Positions 8,694-16,349 of a stretch of 34,619 nucleotides of DNA are shown one piece after another. The notes under the pieces were generated by a model, which saw only the letters and a list, made by a program, of their open reading frames with translations, was not told where the DNA came from and ran no database searches. The stretch comes from Pseudomonadota bacterium. Its GTDB lineage: Bacteria > Pseudomonadota > Alphaproteobacteria > Rhizobiales > Devosiaceae. Positions within the stretch are counted from its first letter, which is position 1. Each line of letters opens with the position of its first letter. Position numbers and translations under genes: made by a program. The stretch covers positions 1 through 34,619 of the forward strand of contig JAEWCE010000234.1 of assembly GCA_023390785.1 (NCBI GenBank), in the 5' to 3' direction.

Positions 8694-8728
8694 TTGACTT
8701 TTGTGTTCAATTTGTTCTAGTTTTGTTC
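8694..8728 (+). promoter_or_regulatory. LexA-type SOS box overlapping a promoter
   Basis: GTTC at 8714-8717 and GTTC at 8725-8728 are separated by exactly seven bases, matching the direct-repeat LexA operator of Alphaproteobacteria (GTTC-N7-GTTC). A third GTTC lies at 8705-8708 but with a five-base gap. A -35-like TTGACT at 8694-8699 precedes the box, so LexA bound here would overlap the -10 region. The surrounding T-rich sequence stands out in this GC-rich window. The next start codon is 18 bases further on, at 8746. Confidence 0.75.
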
Positions 8729-8745
8729 CCTTTCAGGAGCGGGGA

Positions 8746-9099
8746 ATGCGACAGATGGCGTGTCTTGCAGAGAGCCGAATTCCGGCAATGCCATCACCGC
8801 GTCACGTCAATTGGCGTGGCCGGTCCGGCCGCTTCTACGCGCTGGCGCCCGAGCGCCTCGACAGCTTCGTATTGTCCACTGACGGCCTTTATATGCTGGC
8901 ACGCGGCACGCTGCCGCTGTGGGTGGGGACCGCGCACGACGTGATTCACGATGCGCAGAGCCGCGCCCGCTTCCGGCTGGCGCTCGCCGCCGCCGATCGC
9001 GCCTTCGCCGTCGCCGCCGAAGAGGACGAGCTCAGCCGCATGACCACTGTGTGGGACCTCGAAGGCGCCGAGCCGGTGACGGGACTGAGCGCCGCCTGA
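8746..9099 (+). CDS. small protein of unknown function under an SOS box
   Basis: A 117-residue soluble-looking protein with no signal peptide or membrane helix. Readable features are a basic N-terminal region with NWRGRSGRFYAL (about 22-33), a central tryptophan-containing LWVGTAHDVIHD, an amphipathic alanine/arginine-rich helix region SRARFRLALAAADRAF and a C-terminal TTVWDLE. I recall similar unnamed proteins in Rhizobiales but cannot assign a function. ATG 8746 is chosen because AGGAG lies at 8735-8739 with six-base spacing. The LexA-type box just upstream suggests induction by DNA damage. It could be a checkpoint or repair accessory protein, but that is inference from regulation only. Confidence 0.85.
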   Translation: MRQMACLAESRIPAMPSPRHVNWRGRSGRFYALAPERLDSFVLSTDGLYMLARGTLPLWVGTAHDVIHDAQSRARFRLALAAADRAFAVAAEEDELSRMTTVWDLEGAEPVTGLSAA

Positions 9100-9165
9100 G
9101 GGAAATTGTCGGAGTCGCGGCCACCGAAGCGTGAGAAGGACGCGACCGCAATGCTGGCAACCAGC

Positions 9166-9729
9166 CTAGGCGCTCGCGGCCATTAGCGGCGTGTCGCGGT
9201 CGAGGGCGGCGACGATGTCCAGCAGCGTCTTGTCGCGAATGCCCAGCCGCAGCAGGTGCTGCGCGGTGTTGCGGACGTATTCGCTGTTGCGGCCGGACTC
9301 GCCAGAGCTGCGCCCGATGAGGCGCACCTGCTCGCTGACCGCGAGGCGGCCGGCGTATTGCGGGTGGTGCTCGTTCACCAGATAGGCCAGGGCCTGCACC
9401 CGACTGCCGTCGGCGAGGACGACGCTGCGCCAGGCCTCGCGATAAACGCCGCGGTCCTGCTCGCGGGCCTGCAGATAGGCGAAGGTTTCGGACCACCGCT
9501 CGGAGGCGACCTCGAAGGCGACCCCGAGACACGAGCCCCCGCGGCTCAGGCCGAACACCAGCCCCGGCTGTTCCGGCGTACCGCGATGGCGGTACGAATA
9601 GATCGACAATGCCCGGTGGGCGCCGTGCAGCAGCGCCTTCTCCGCCCGAAGATAGGCAAAGCCCGGGTTCCAGATCAGCGAGCCGTAGCCGAACACCCAG
9701 GGATTTGGCGCTGGCATCGCCGTCTCCAT
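9166..9729 (-). CDS. gamma-glutamylcyclotransferase-like protein (second copy)
   Basis: A 187-residue member of the same family as the protein at 1591-2304, probably acting on glutathione or gamma-glutamyl peptides in the cytoplasm. The binding loop YGSLIW is at 15-20, LQAREQDRGVY provides the expected glutamate, and the C-terminal SEYVRNTAQHLLRLGI block matches the family. It is shorter because it lacks the 40-residue N-terminal helix of the first copy. The start is ambiguous: ATG 9729 is used, ATG 9717 is possible, and the frame is open upstream to 9783. It is convergent with the SOS-box gene. Confidence 0.85.
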   Translation of the reverse strand: METAMPAPNPWVFGYGSLIWNPGFAYLRAEKALLHGAHRALSIYSYRHRGTPEQPGLVFGLSRGGSCLGVAFEVASERWSETFAYLQAREQDRGVYREAWRSVVLADGSRVQALAYLVNEHHPQYAGRLAVSEQVRLIGRSSGESGRNSEYVRNTAQHLLRLGIRDKTLLDIVAALDRDTPLMAASA

Positions 9730-9827
9730 CTCGCCCCATGCCACTGCTAGCGCACCCTTCCCGGAAAACGCCGCGGCCTGCAACCCGTCCCGGTGACGGG
9801 GCGGGGCGCGATCGCTACAAGGCGCCC

Positions 9828-10796
9828 ATGAAACGAATCATCGCTCTCGTCGTCATCGTCGTGCTGGTCGTCGCCGCCTGGAGCGGCGCCTGGTTCTGGG
9901 GCGCGGGGTTCATCACCTCGCAGGCCAAAAGCCTCGAGACGGCCGACGGCACGACTACGCCGAAAGTGACTTGCGGCAGCTTCTCGGTCGGCGGCTATCC
10001 ATTCGGCTTCGACGTTACCTGCAGTAACGCCACCGTCGTCTATGGCGATACCACGGTGACCGCGAGCGGCCTCAAGGCGTCCGCAGAAGTGTATAACCCG
10101 ACACATGTGCTGGTGTTCGCGCAATCGCCGGTGGGGATTTCCGACGCCTTCACCGGCAGCCAGAGCCGTGTCGATTTTGCCTCGCTCGAAGGCAGCGCCC
10201 GCCTCAACGGCTGGCGCATCGGACGGGTGTCGCTGCTCGTCGAGCAGCCGGTGTGGAACGACACAGTGCTCGACGACCGGTTGATCGCCAAGGCCGACCA
10301 TGCCGAAGCGCATCTGATCGACCTGCCCGAGCTGCACGATGCCAAGGCTGGCCTCGCCGGGCTTGGGCAATATGTCGAGATCGACAATCTCAATGCCCCC
10401 GGTTTTGCGGTCAATGCGGCCAAGGTGACGTTCGAGGGTGACGTCGACAAACTGCCCGACGACATCCGCACCTATGGCGATGGCGATCTCCTTAGGCGCT
10501 GGCAGGCGGCCGGCGGCAGCTTCACGCTCAAGAGCTTCAAGGGCGAGGATGGCGACAGCCATTTCGAGGCAACCGGCAAGCTGGCGCTCGATGCGCAGGG
10601 CCGTGTCAACGGCCAGGTAAAACTCAATTCCAAAGGTGTTGTCGAGCGCCTCGGCACCGCGATCCCGGAGCAGTACAAGGGGTTCATCGTCGGCAGCCCA
10701 GCGACCGACGGCTCCTACAGCCAGACGGTCAACATCGCGGCCGGGTTGATGTTCGTCGGGCTGGTGCCGGCCGGTATGCTGCCGCCACTGTTCTGA
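9828..10796 (+). CDS. DUF2125-family exported protein
   Basis: A 322-residue protein with a signal peptide or anchor at residues 1-22 (MKRII followed by a valine/alanine-rich core). The rest is a beta-rich periplasmic region with repeated alternating hydrophobic patterns. Two cysteines near residues 48 and 65 could form a disulfide. The layout matches DUF2125 proteins of Alphaproteobacteria, whose function is unknown. ATG 9828 is chosen because the signal peptide begins there; the open frame upstream to 9609 is the antisense of the neighbouring cyclotransferase. It ends two bases before the convergent small gene at 10799. Confidence 0.8.
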   Translation: MKRIIALVVIVVLVVAAWSGAWFWGAGFITSQAKSLETADGTTTPKVTCGSFSVGGYPFGFDVTCSNATVVYGDTTVTASGLKASAEVYNPTHVLVFAQSPVGISDAFTGSQSRVDFASLEGSARLNGWRIGRVSLLVEQPVWNDTVLDDRLIAKADHAEAHLIDLPELHDAKAGLAGLGQYVEIDNLNAPGFAVNAAKVTFEGDVDKLPDDIRTYGDGDLLRRWQAAGGSFTLKSFKGEDGDSHFEATGKLALDAQGRVNGQVKLNSKGVVERLGTAIPEQYKGFIVGSPATDGSYSQTVNIAAGLMFVGLVPAGMLPPLF

Positions 10797-10798
10797 TA

Positions 10799-10996
10799 CT
10801 ACGCGGTCTTGTCGACCCGGCGTTCGTCGCGGGTGCGCTCGGTGAGCTCGTCGCTGATTTCGGCTTCCGGCTTCTGCTCGGTTTCGGTGGCCTTGGCCAA
10901 TTCGCTGCGATGGCGGGCGATCTCGACCATCGCCTCGGTGCTGCTGTGCTGGGCTTCGGCGAAGGCGAGCCGGCGGATGGCGCTTTGGGCGTCCAT
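10799..10996 (-). CDS. small charged protein of unknown function
   Basis: A 65-residue, highly charged, probably helical protein (repeated E, K, R; no cysteine, no hydrophobic segment). It begins two bases after the stop of the YjfB-like gene and both read leftward, so they probably form a small operon. I do not recognise the family. The reading frame is short, so the call rests mainly on its tight packing between two genes and its start directly after the upstream stop. A chance open frame cannot be excluded. Confidence 0.5.
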   Translation of the reverse strand: MDAQSAIRRLAFAEAQHSSTEAMVEIARHRSELAKATETEQKPEAEISDELTERTRDERRVDKTA

Positions 10997-10998
10997 GC

Positions 10999-11190
10999 TC
11001 AGACCTGCTTGTCGATCACGAGGCCCGTGCCGGGCGGTGCGGGTGGCGGGGCCTTGGCGGACACCTCGTCGATCAGGGCGACGACCGCCTGCTCCATTTC
11101 ATGCTGCTTGCGCAGCACGGCGATCTGGGCGAGCTCGCGCCCGCCGGCCTGCTGCATTGCCAGAAGCTGAACTGTGAGGTCCTCGGCCAT
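10999..11190 (-). CDS. YjfB-like putative motility protein
   Basis: A 63-residue protein with one amphipathic helix and a C-terminal proline-rich tail ending in PGTGLVIDKQV. This fits the small YjfB family (annotated putative motility protein), whose members share the helix-containing AIxxLKKxxE pattern and a short LGxxID-type end; here the counterparts are IAVLRKQHEMEQ and GLVID. Flagellar genes are absent from the window, so the motility label is by family only. It starts at ATG 11190 and is followed after two bases by the 65-residue gene. Confidence 0.62.
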   Translation of the reverse strand: MAEDLTVQLLAMQQAGGRELAQIAVLRKQHEMEQAVVALIDEVSAKAPPPAPPGTGLVIDKQV

Positions 11191-11238
11191 CTGCCAAGGC
11201 TAGGGCGGCGCCGTAAACGAAGGCTTACGCCGGTACGG

Positions 11239-11841
11239 TCATTCGTCGGGCGCTTTGTTCGGATCGTGCTGATGCCGGCCAGGCACCCACAGCACGTCGT
11301 TCTTGCCCTGCTGGTTGGCGACGCGCGACAGCACGAACAGCAGGTCACTCAGCCGGTTGAGATAGACGATGGTCTGGCTGCTGGTCGCCGGTTCCTGGTG
11401 CACGAGCTCGACCACCTGCCGCTCGGCGCGGCGCGTGATGGTGCGTGCGACGTGCAGGGCGGCGGCCAGCGGACTGCCACCGGGCAGCACGAAGCTGCGC
11501 AGTGGCGCCAGCGCCTCGTTGTAGAGGTCGATCATCTGCTCGAGCCAGGTGCATTGCTCGGCGGTGATGCGCAGCGAGGGCGGAGTGCCCTCGGGATCGG
11601 TGCCGGGCGTTGCGAGATCGGAGCCGAGGTCGAACAGATCGTTCTGGATGCGCGCCAGCACCGCATCGACCTTGGGCATCGAGGTGGTCGACAACCGCGC
11701 CACGCCGACGGCGGCGTTGGCCTCGTCGACGGTGCCGTAGCAGTCGACCCTCAGATCGTATTTGAAGCGGCGCGGGCCGCGCACGAGCCCCGTGGTGCCG
11801 TCGTCGCCGGTCCTCGTGTAGATCTTGTTGAGCTTGACCAT
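11239..11841 (-). CDS. pduO: cob(I)alamin adenosyltransferase, PduO type
   Basis: Transfers the adenosyl group of ATP to cob(I)alamin to make coenzyme B12 in the cytoplasm. The 200-residue product shows the PduO N-terminal ATP motif KIYTRTGDDGTTGL, the conserved RRAERQVV helix and the C-terminal NRLSDLLFVLSR. The start ATG at 11841 shares one base with the stop of the HIG1 gene (TGATG), so the two are co-translated. The HIG1-adenosyltransferase order is common in Rhizobiales, where it often precedes electron-transfer flavoprotein genes; those are not seen here. The frame is open further upstream, but that part is HIG1 sequence out of frame. Confidence 0.93.
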   Translation of the reverse strand: MVKLNKIYTRTGDDGTTGLVRGPRRFKYDLRVDCYGTVDEANAAVGVARLSTTSMPKVDAVLARIQNDLFDLGSDLATPGTDPEGTPPSLRITAEQCTWLEQMIDLYNEALAPLRSFVLPGGSPLAAALHVARTITRRAERQVVELVHQEPATSSQTIVYLNRLSDLLFVLSRVANQQGKNDVLWVPGRHQHDPNKAPDE

Positions 11842-12047
11842 CAGCCCTGGTGTCCCTGGCCGAAGAAATAGAGCGCGCCCAGCAGCACAACCAGCGCGAT
11901 GAACTGGGCGATGACGCGGGCTCGCATCAATTGCTGGCTGCGGTTGGCATCGCCGCCGCGGAACATGTTCCACAGGCCCATGAACAGGATCACAGCCACC
12001 GCCACAACCGCGACGACGGTGATCAGGGTGACGATATCAGGGCTCAT
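11841..12047 (-). CDS. HIG1-domain twin-transmembrane protein
   Basis: A 68-residue inner-membrane protein with two helices (about 5-26 and 46-64) joined by a short polar loop containing FRGG..NRSQQLMRARV. This is the hallmark of the hypoxia-induced-gene (HIG1) domain, whose mitochondrial members associate with cytochrome c oxidase; a respiratory role here is inferred from the family. ATG 12047 is chosen because the first helix begins at once. The start lies within the last codons of the LysR gene (11-base overlap), although no good ribosome binding site is visible. Confidence 0.8.
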   Translation of the reverse strand: MSPDIVTLITVVAVVAVAVILFMGLWNMFRGGDANRSQQLMRARVIAQFIALVVLLGALYFFGQGHQG

Positions 12048-12969
12048 GGGGTGTCCGATCGTTGGAGGCGTGGCCGGTGCGGGCAATATAGCCCGCCAGC
12101 CCGGTCGCGAGGCGGTCATAGATGACACGAATCCGTGGGCTGAGGAACAGTTCGCGATGGGTGGTCAGCCAAACCTCCAGCGGGGGAATGGCCAGCATCG
12201 GCAGCAGCGCGCGCATGCCCGGCGTGTCGTTGACCAGGCCCAATTGTCCAAAGCCGATGCCGAGGCCGGCCTTGAGCAGCTCCCAGGCCCCGGTTTGGCT
12301 GTCGGTGCGCAGGGCGAAGTCGCTGCGCTTGAGCGGAAAGCCGAGTTGTCTGGCCGCAGTGATGATGAGGTCGGAGCGGTCCATGCCGATCAGCGAATGC
12401 CGCGACAATTCGTCCGGCGTCGCCGGCGTGCCGTGGGCGCCCAGATAGCTTGCATGCGCCGTGGCCACCACCGGCAGATCACCCAGCTTTTTGGCGATGA
12501 GCTCGAGCTGGGTCGGGCGGAACATGCGGATGGCGATGTCGGATTCGCGCAGCAGCAAATTCTCGATGGAATCGGAGGGCACGATCTCGATGGCAATGGC
12601 AGGGAATTCTTCGCGGATCGGCCGCAGCAGCGCCGGCAGGATGTAGTGCGAGACCACCGTACTGGCAGTGACTCGCACCGTTCCTTCCAGGGCGCCGGTC
12701 GAGCCCTCGGCCATCAGGACGGCTTCGGCGAGGCTCGCTTCGGCCGCCTGCACCGCCTGGTAGAGCCGGAGCGCCGTCTGGGTCGGCTTCAGCCCCTGCA
12801 GCGTGCGGTCGAACAGGGTAACGCCCAGGTGCTGCTCCAGTGTCTCGATGTGGCGCCCCAGCGTCGGCTGGCTGTAGCCGATACGACGTGCGGCGGCCGA
12901 GAGCGAGCCCTCGGCGACCACTGCTCCGAAGCTGCGCCAGAGTGCCCAGTCGGGTTCGGGGAGGGCCAT
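12037..12969 (-). CDS. LysR-family transcriptional regulator
   Basis: A 310-residue regulator with an N-terminal winged helix-turn-helix (about 7-66, including SLSAAARRIGYSQPTLGRHI) followed by a periplasmic-binding-protein-like effector domain. It is divergent from the epimerase-like gene at 13066, the classic arrangement for a LysR regulator and its target. A TTCAC-N7-GTGAA dyad lies between them. The effector cannot be guessed. Its 3' end overlaps the start of the HIG1 gene by 11 bases. Confidence 0.92.
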   Translation of the reverse strand: MALPEPDWALWRSFGAVVAEGSLSAAARRIGYSQPTLGRHIETLEQHLGVTLFDRTLQGLKPTQTALRLYQAVQAAEASLAEAVLMAEGSTGALEGTVRVTASTVVSHYILPALLRPIREEFPAIAIEIVPSDSIENLLLRESDIAIRMFRPTQLELIAKKLGDLPVVATAHASYLGAHGTPATPDELSRHSLIGMDRSDLIITAARQLGFPLKRSDFALRTDSQTGAWELLKAGLGIGFGQLGLVNDTPGMRALLPMLAIPPLEVWLTTHRELFLSPRIRVIYDRLATGLAGYIARTGHASNDRTPHEP

Positions 12970-13009
12970 CTATTCAATCCTGTATGGCGACCCTGCAAAC
13001 ATCGCCAAT

Positions 13010-13026
13010 TTCACCACGGGTGTGAA
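13010..13026. promoter_or_regulatory. candidate LysR operator (TTCAC-N7-GTGAA)
   Basis: Perfect 5-bp inverted arms separated by seven bases, 40 bases before the epimerase-like start and inside the 96-base divergent gap. The size and symmetry fit LysR-type recognition sites, which are built on interrupted dyads. A second, wider pair (CTATTCA at 12970-12976 and TGAATAG at 13023-13029) frames the gap and could be a second contact site. Confidence 0.5.
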
Positions 13027-13065
13027 TAGGCCACCTTACGCTCATCCACTGCGAAGGAGATCAGG

Positions 13066-14037
13066 ATGAGCACGGGAAAAGTCACAATTCTGGGAATCAA
13101 CGGTCATATCGGGCAGGCGACAGCGAAGGCCTTCGTTGCGGCCGGCTGGGAGGTGACGGGCATGGGCCGCACCGACAAGCACCACACGCCGGGCGTCCGT
13201 TTCGTGCGCGGCGATTCCGATTCGGTCGAGGACATGCGCCGCGCCATCGGTGAGTCCGACGTGGTGATGAACGCACTCAACATGCGCTACGACCTCTGGT
13301 TCGAGGGGCGCATGGAGGCGCAGATGGCGCGGGTGGTCGAGGCCATGGGCGTCACCGGCAAGACCATGCTGTTTCCCGGCAACATCTACAATTTCGCCCG
13401 GAGCGACCGGGTCATGCGCCCGGATACGCCGCAGCATCCCGAGACCGTGCGCGGCCAGTTGCGGGTGCGGGTCGAGCAGGGGCTTGAAGCGGCCGCCAAC
13501 CGAGGCGACATCCAGGTCCTGATCCTGCGCGCCGGCGAGTTCTACGGCCCGGGCAGCAGCAACGACTGGTTCGACCTCGCCATGATGACCGGCGTACGCA
13601 AGGGCGTGGTTCGCACCATGGGCTATCGCGGCGTTCCCCATGCGTGGGCGTATTTGCCCGACCTGGCGCGCGCCTTCGAGGCGCTGGCGTCCTTGCGCTC
13701 GAGCCTCAAGGGCTTCGACCGCTTCCATTTTGCCGGGCACTACGTCACGCCGGCAGAGATGCAGGCAGCGCTCGAGGCCGCGTCGCCCGTGCCGATCAAA
13801 GTGCGCCCGTTCCTGATGCCGCTCCTCGTGGTCGGCGGCTGGTTCGACCCAATCCTGCGCGAGACCGCCAAGATGCGCTACATCTGGAAAAACCCGATGG
13901 AGCTCAAGGACGAGCGGCTCGACGAGCTGTTGGGTTCGGGCTTCGCCACACCGTTCGAGGTCGCCGTCAAGGCAACGGCGAGGCCGTTTTTCGACACGGC
14001 CTCTGGGGCGCTGCAACGGGAACTTGCCGCCGCGTGA
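13066..14037 (+). CDS. NAD(P)-binding epimerase/dehydratase-like protein
   Basis: A 323-residue Rossmann-fold protein of the extended short-chain dehydrogenase (NAD-dependent epimerase) type. The dinucleotide loop is GINGHIG at 10-16, a DSV acidic region follows near 52-54, and a R-x-GEFYGPGSS segment stands where the epimerase substrate loop is expected. The usual YxxxK catalytic pair is not obvious, so activity is uncertain. ATG 13066 follows AAGGAG with good spacing. It is divergent from a LysR regulator that probably controls it. Confidence 0.82.
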   Translation: MSTGKVTILGINGHIGQATAKAFVAAGWEVTGMGRTDKHHTPGVRFVRGDSDSVEDMRRAIGESDVVMNALNMRYDLWFEGRMEAQMARVVEAMGVTGKTMLFPGNIYNFARSDRVMRPDTPQHPETVRGQLRVRVEQGLEAAANRGDIQVLILRAGEFYGPGSSNDWFDLAMMTGVRKGVVRTMGYRGVPHAWAYLPDLARAFEALASLRSSLKGFDRFHFAGHYVTPAEMQAALEAASPVPIKVRPFLMPLLVVGGWFDPILRETAKMRYIWKNPMELKDERLDELLGSGFATPFEVAVKATARPFFDTASGALQRELAAA

Positions 14038-14055
14038 GTCCCGCCTGGGTAAGAG

Positions 14056-14874
14056 CTAGAACCCCAGTTCACTCCGCACGCTCTCCGCGCTCACTCCCGA
14101 CGCGCGCAAATCGCGCAGGCTCGGCGATTGCTTCGATTTGCTGAGCTTGCGCCCGTCCTCGCCGAGGATCAGCCGGTGGAAGGTGTAGAGCGGCTGCGGC
14201 AGCCCCAGCAGCATCTGCAGCAGCACGTGGATGTCGGTGGAGGCCTCCATGTCGCGACCTCGGGTCACGTGGGTAACCTCCTGTGCCGCATCGTCGACCA
14301 CCACCGCGAGATGGTAACTGGTCGGCGTGTCCTTGCGCTGCAGCACCACGTCGCCCCATAGCTCGGGGCGGGCATAGCGGATCTGGGGCCGGTCGAGGGG
14401 CGTGGGAGCGCAGATGGTGAAGCTCAGCGGGGCGGTCAGCGCCAACGCCTTTTGCAGGTCGAGCCGCACCTGGGTCGGCCTGCCGCCGGCGAGGCCTTGC
14501 AGGCGACACTTGCCGTCGTAGAGCGGCGCGCCGTCGGGGTCGGTGCCGGTCGCACGGGCGGCGATCTCCTGCCGGGTGCAGTCGCAGGGATAAAGCAAGC
14601 CACGTGCCCGCAGGCGAGCCGCCGCGGCCTCGTAGGCCGCGAAGCGCTGCGACTGCATCATCACCGGCTCGGGCCAGTCCAGTCCGAGCCAGTGCAGATC
14701 GTCGTAGATGGCTTCGACAAATTCGGGTTTACGCCGCGCCAGATCTATGTCTTCGAGACGCAGCAGGAAGGTGCCGCCGAGCCGGCCAGCCCAGAATGCC
14801 GTGAACAGGGCCGAATAGGCGTGGCCAAGGTGCAGATAGCCATTGGGGCTCGGCGCAAACCGAAGGACGGGCAT
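14056..14874 (-). CDS. gluQ: glutamyl-queuosine tRNA(Asp) synthetase
   Basis: Attaches glutamate to the queuosine base at position 34 of tRNA(Asp). The 272-residue protein is a truncated class I glutamyl-tRNA synthetase lacking the anticodon-binding domain. It has the HIGH-like motif HLGH in SPNGYLHLGHAYSA, a CDC..Y..C-type zinc site and the KMSKS-like KLSKSK. ATG 14874 is chosen because FAPSPNG must be near the N-terminus; the frame is open to 14922. It is convergent with the epimerase-like gene and divergent from the AlkA-type glycosylase. Confidence 0.94.
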   Translation of the reverse strand: MPVLRFAPSPNGYLHLGHAYSALFTAFWAGRLGGTFLLRLEDIDLARRKPEFVEAIYDDLHWLGLDWPEPVMMQSQRFAAYEAAAARLRARGLLYPCDCTRQEIAARATGTDPDGAPLYDGKCRLQGLAGGRPTQVRLDLQKALALTAPLSFTICAPTPLDRPQIRYARPELWGDVVLQRKDTPTSYHLAVVVDDAAQEVTHVTRGRDMEASTDIHVLLQMLLGLPQPLYTFHRLILGEDGRKLSKSKQSPSLRDLRASGVSAESVRSELGF

Positions 14875-14945
14875 GGACGTGGTCTTTTCTGTCGCGGCTC
14901 CGAACCGGAAAGCCGCGGGCATTTCTCCTGGATACCCTGCGTACC

Positions 14946-15602
14946 ATGCCTAGACTGCCGCAGCGCCTGGTTTCGTCCGACATCCTGCAGCGGCAGTTGC
15001 GCGCCCTGCTGCGCCGCAATCCAGACTTGCGGCCTGTGGCCAGGATCTCGGGCGCCTTCGACATCCGCCTGACGCCGGGCGGGTTTTCCGGCCTGACGCG
15101 CGTCATCTGCGGGCAGCAGCTTTCCGTTGCCAGCGCCCGCGCCATCTGGGGGCGGTTCGAGCAATTGCCCGGCGCGCTCGACCCGGCGACCTACCTCACG
15201 CTCAGCGAGGAGACGGTGCGTGGTGTCGGCTTTTCCGCCGGCAAGTACCGCACCGTACGGGTCATCGCCCAGGCGATCATCGACGGCGAACTCGACTTCG
15301 ACGTGGTGGAAACGCTGCCGGCCGACGCCGCGCTGGACTATCTCACCGCGCACAAGGGCATCGGGCCATGGACAGCCGAGATCTACCTGATGTTCTGTTC
15401 CGGCCACCCGGACATTTTCCCGTCCGGCGACCTTGCACTGCAAAAGGCGGTGGGGCATGCCCTCGGCATGGACCATGTGCCTACTGCCAAGGAGCTGATC
15501 GAGATCGCGGAGCCGTGGTCGCCCTATCGGCACGCAGCGGCGCTGCTGCTCTGGAAATATTACGCGGTGGTGATCCGCAAGGCCGGAGGCATCGCGCTAT
15601 GA
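14946..15602 (+). CDS. DNA-3-methyladenine glycosylase II family (AlkA-type HhH-GPD)
   Basis: Excises alkylated purines in base excision repair. The 218-residue product has the helix-hairpin-helix KGIGPWTAE at 137-145 and the catalytic aspartate D162 in FPSGDLAL, the HhH-GPD signature. It lacks the N-terminal AlkA domain of E. coli, matching shorter family members. Its TGA overlaps the ATG of the esterase gene (ATGA), so they are co-translated. It is one of two alkylation-repair-type glycosylases in the window, unrelated in fold to the one at 3634-4737. Confidence 0.92.
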   Translation: MPRLPQRLVSSDILQRQLRALLRRNPDLRPVARISGAFDIRLTPGGFSGLTRVICGQQLSVASARAIWGRFEQLPGALDPATYLTLSEETVRGVGFSAGKYRTVRVIAQAIIDGELDFDVVETLPADAALDYLTAHKGIGPWTAEIYLMFCSGHPDIFPSGDLALQKAVGHALGMDHVPTAKELIEIAEPWSPYRHAAALLLWKYYAVVIRKAGGIAL

Positions 15603-16255
15603 CCCCGCTCAAGCTCTCCGGTCCGATGCTGCCGCCGAAATCCGGTCGGGCGGCGAAACAATTGATGGTGCTGTTGCATGGATACGGCGCCGATGGGCGC
15701 GATCTCATCGGCCTCGGCGGCGAGTGGCGCGACGACTATCCGGACATGCTGTTCGTCTCGCCGAACGCGCCTTGGCCATGCGCGCGCAATCCGGGCGGCT
15801 TCGAGTGGTTCCCGGTCAACGATCCGCCGGTCGAAAGCTTCCGGCGCGAAGGCGCCGACAGGGCGCGGCCGGTGATCGTCAACTTCCTCATGGATCTGTG
15901 GGCGCAGACCGGGCTTTCGGCGCGCGACACGGTGCTGTGCGGGTTCAGCCAGGGTGCGATGATGGCCCTGCACACCGGCCTGTCGCTCGATCACGAGGTG
16001 CGCGCCATCGTGGCATTTTCCGGCGCGCTGATCCCGCCGCCGGGGAAATGGAGCAAGCCGCCCGTGGCGCTGATCCACGGCGACATGGACGGCGTGGTGC
16101 CGGTGCAGATGAGCCGCGATGCGGAAACGGCGCTGCGGCAGGCCGGGGTCGATGCCCGGCTCTTCATCGAGCCCGGCACCGGTCATGGCATCGCGCCCGA
16201 CGGGCTCGGCGCCGCCGCCGGTTTCCTGCACGAGGTGCTGCCCCGCCAAGCCTAG
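15599..16255 (+). CDS. phospholipase/carboxylesterase family serine hydrolase
   Basis: An alpha/beta hydrolase of the carboxylesterase/acyl-protein thioesterase type, 218 residues. The nucleophile is S117 in GFSQGA, the acid is D164 in GDMDGVV and the base is H196 in GTGHGI; the oxyanion region is LLHGYGADG near 25-33. It has no signal peptide, so it is cytoplasmic. The ATG at 15599 overlaps the glycosylase stop. Natural substrate is unknown; pairing with a glycosylase does not obviously indicate one. Confidence 0.9.
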   Translation: MTPLKLSGPMLPPKSGRAAKQLMVLLHGYGADGRDLIGLGGEWRDDYPDMLFVSPNAPWPCARNPGGFEWFPVNDPPVESFRREGADRARPVIVNFLMDLWAQTGLSARDTVLCGFSQGAMMALHTGLSLDHEVRAIVAFSGALIPPPGKWSKPPVALIHGDMDGVVPVQMSRDAETALRQAGVDARLFIEPGTGHGIAPDGLGAAAGFLHEVLPRQA

Positions 16256-16289
16256 ATTTGTCGGCGAATTGGCGCTTCACGGCGGCGTC

Positions 16290-16305
16290 ATACTGCATGT
16301 AGTAT
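16290..16305. promoter_or_regulatory. near-palindrome upstream of the HNH gene
   Basis: ATACTGCATGTAGTAT is palindromic at 14 of 16 positions (arms ATACT/AGTAT around a CATG core). It sits 44 bases before the HNH start in an AT-rich patch that could hold the promoter. The symmetry suggests a dimeric repressor site; no regulator can be named. Confidence 0.4.
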
Positions 16306-16349
16306 ATGACCGATATGCGTGCTGCCGATTCCCAATGCGGGAGTCTCCG

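Noticed and set aside
8705..8717. GTTC-N5-GTTC as a second LexA site
   Set aside because: The gap is five bases, not seven; it may be chance in a T-rich patch.
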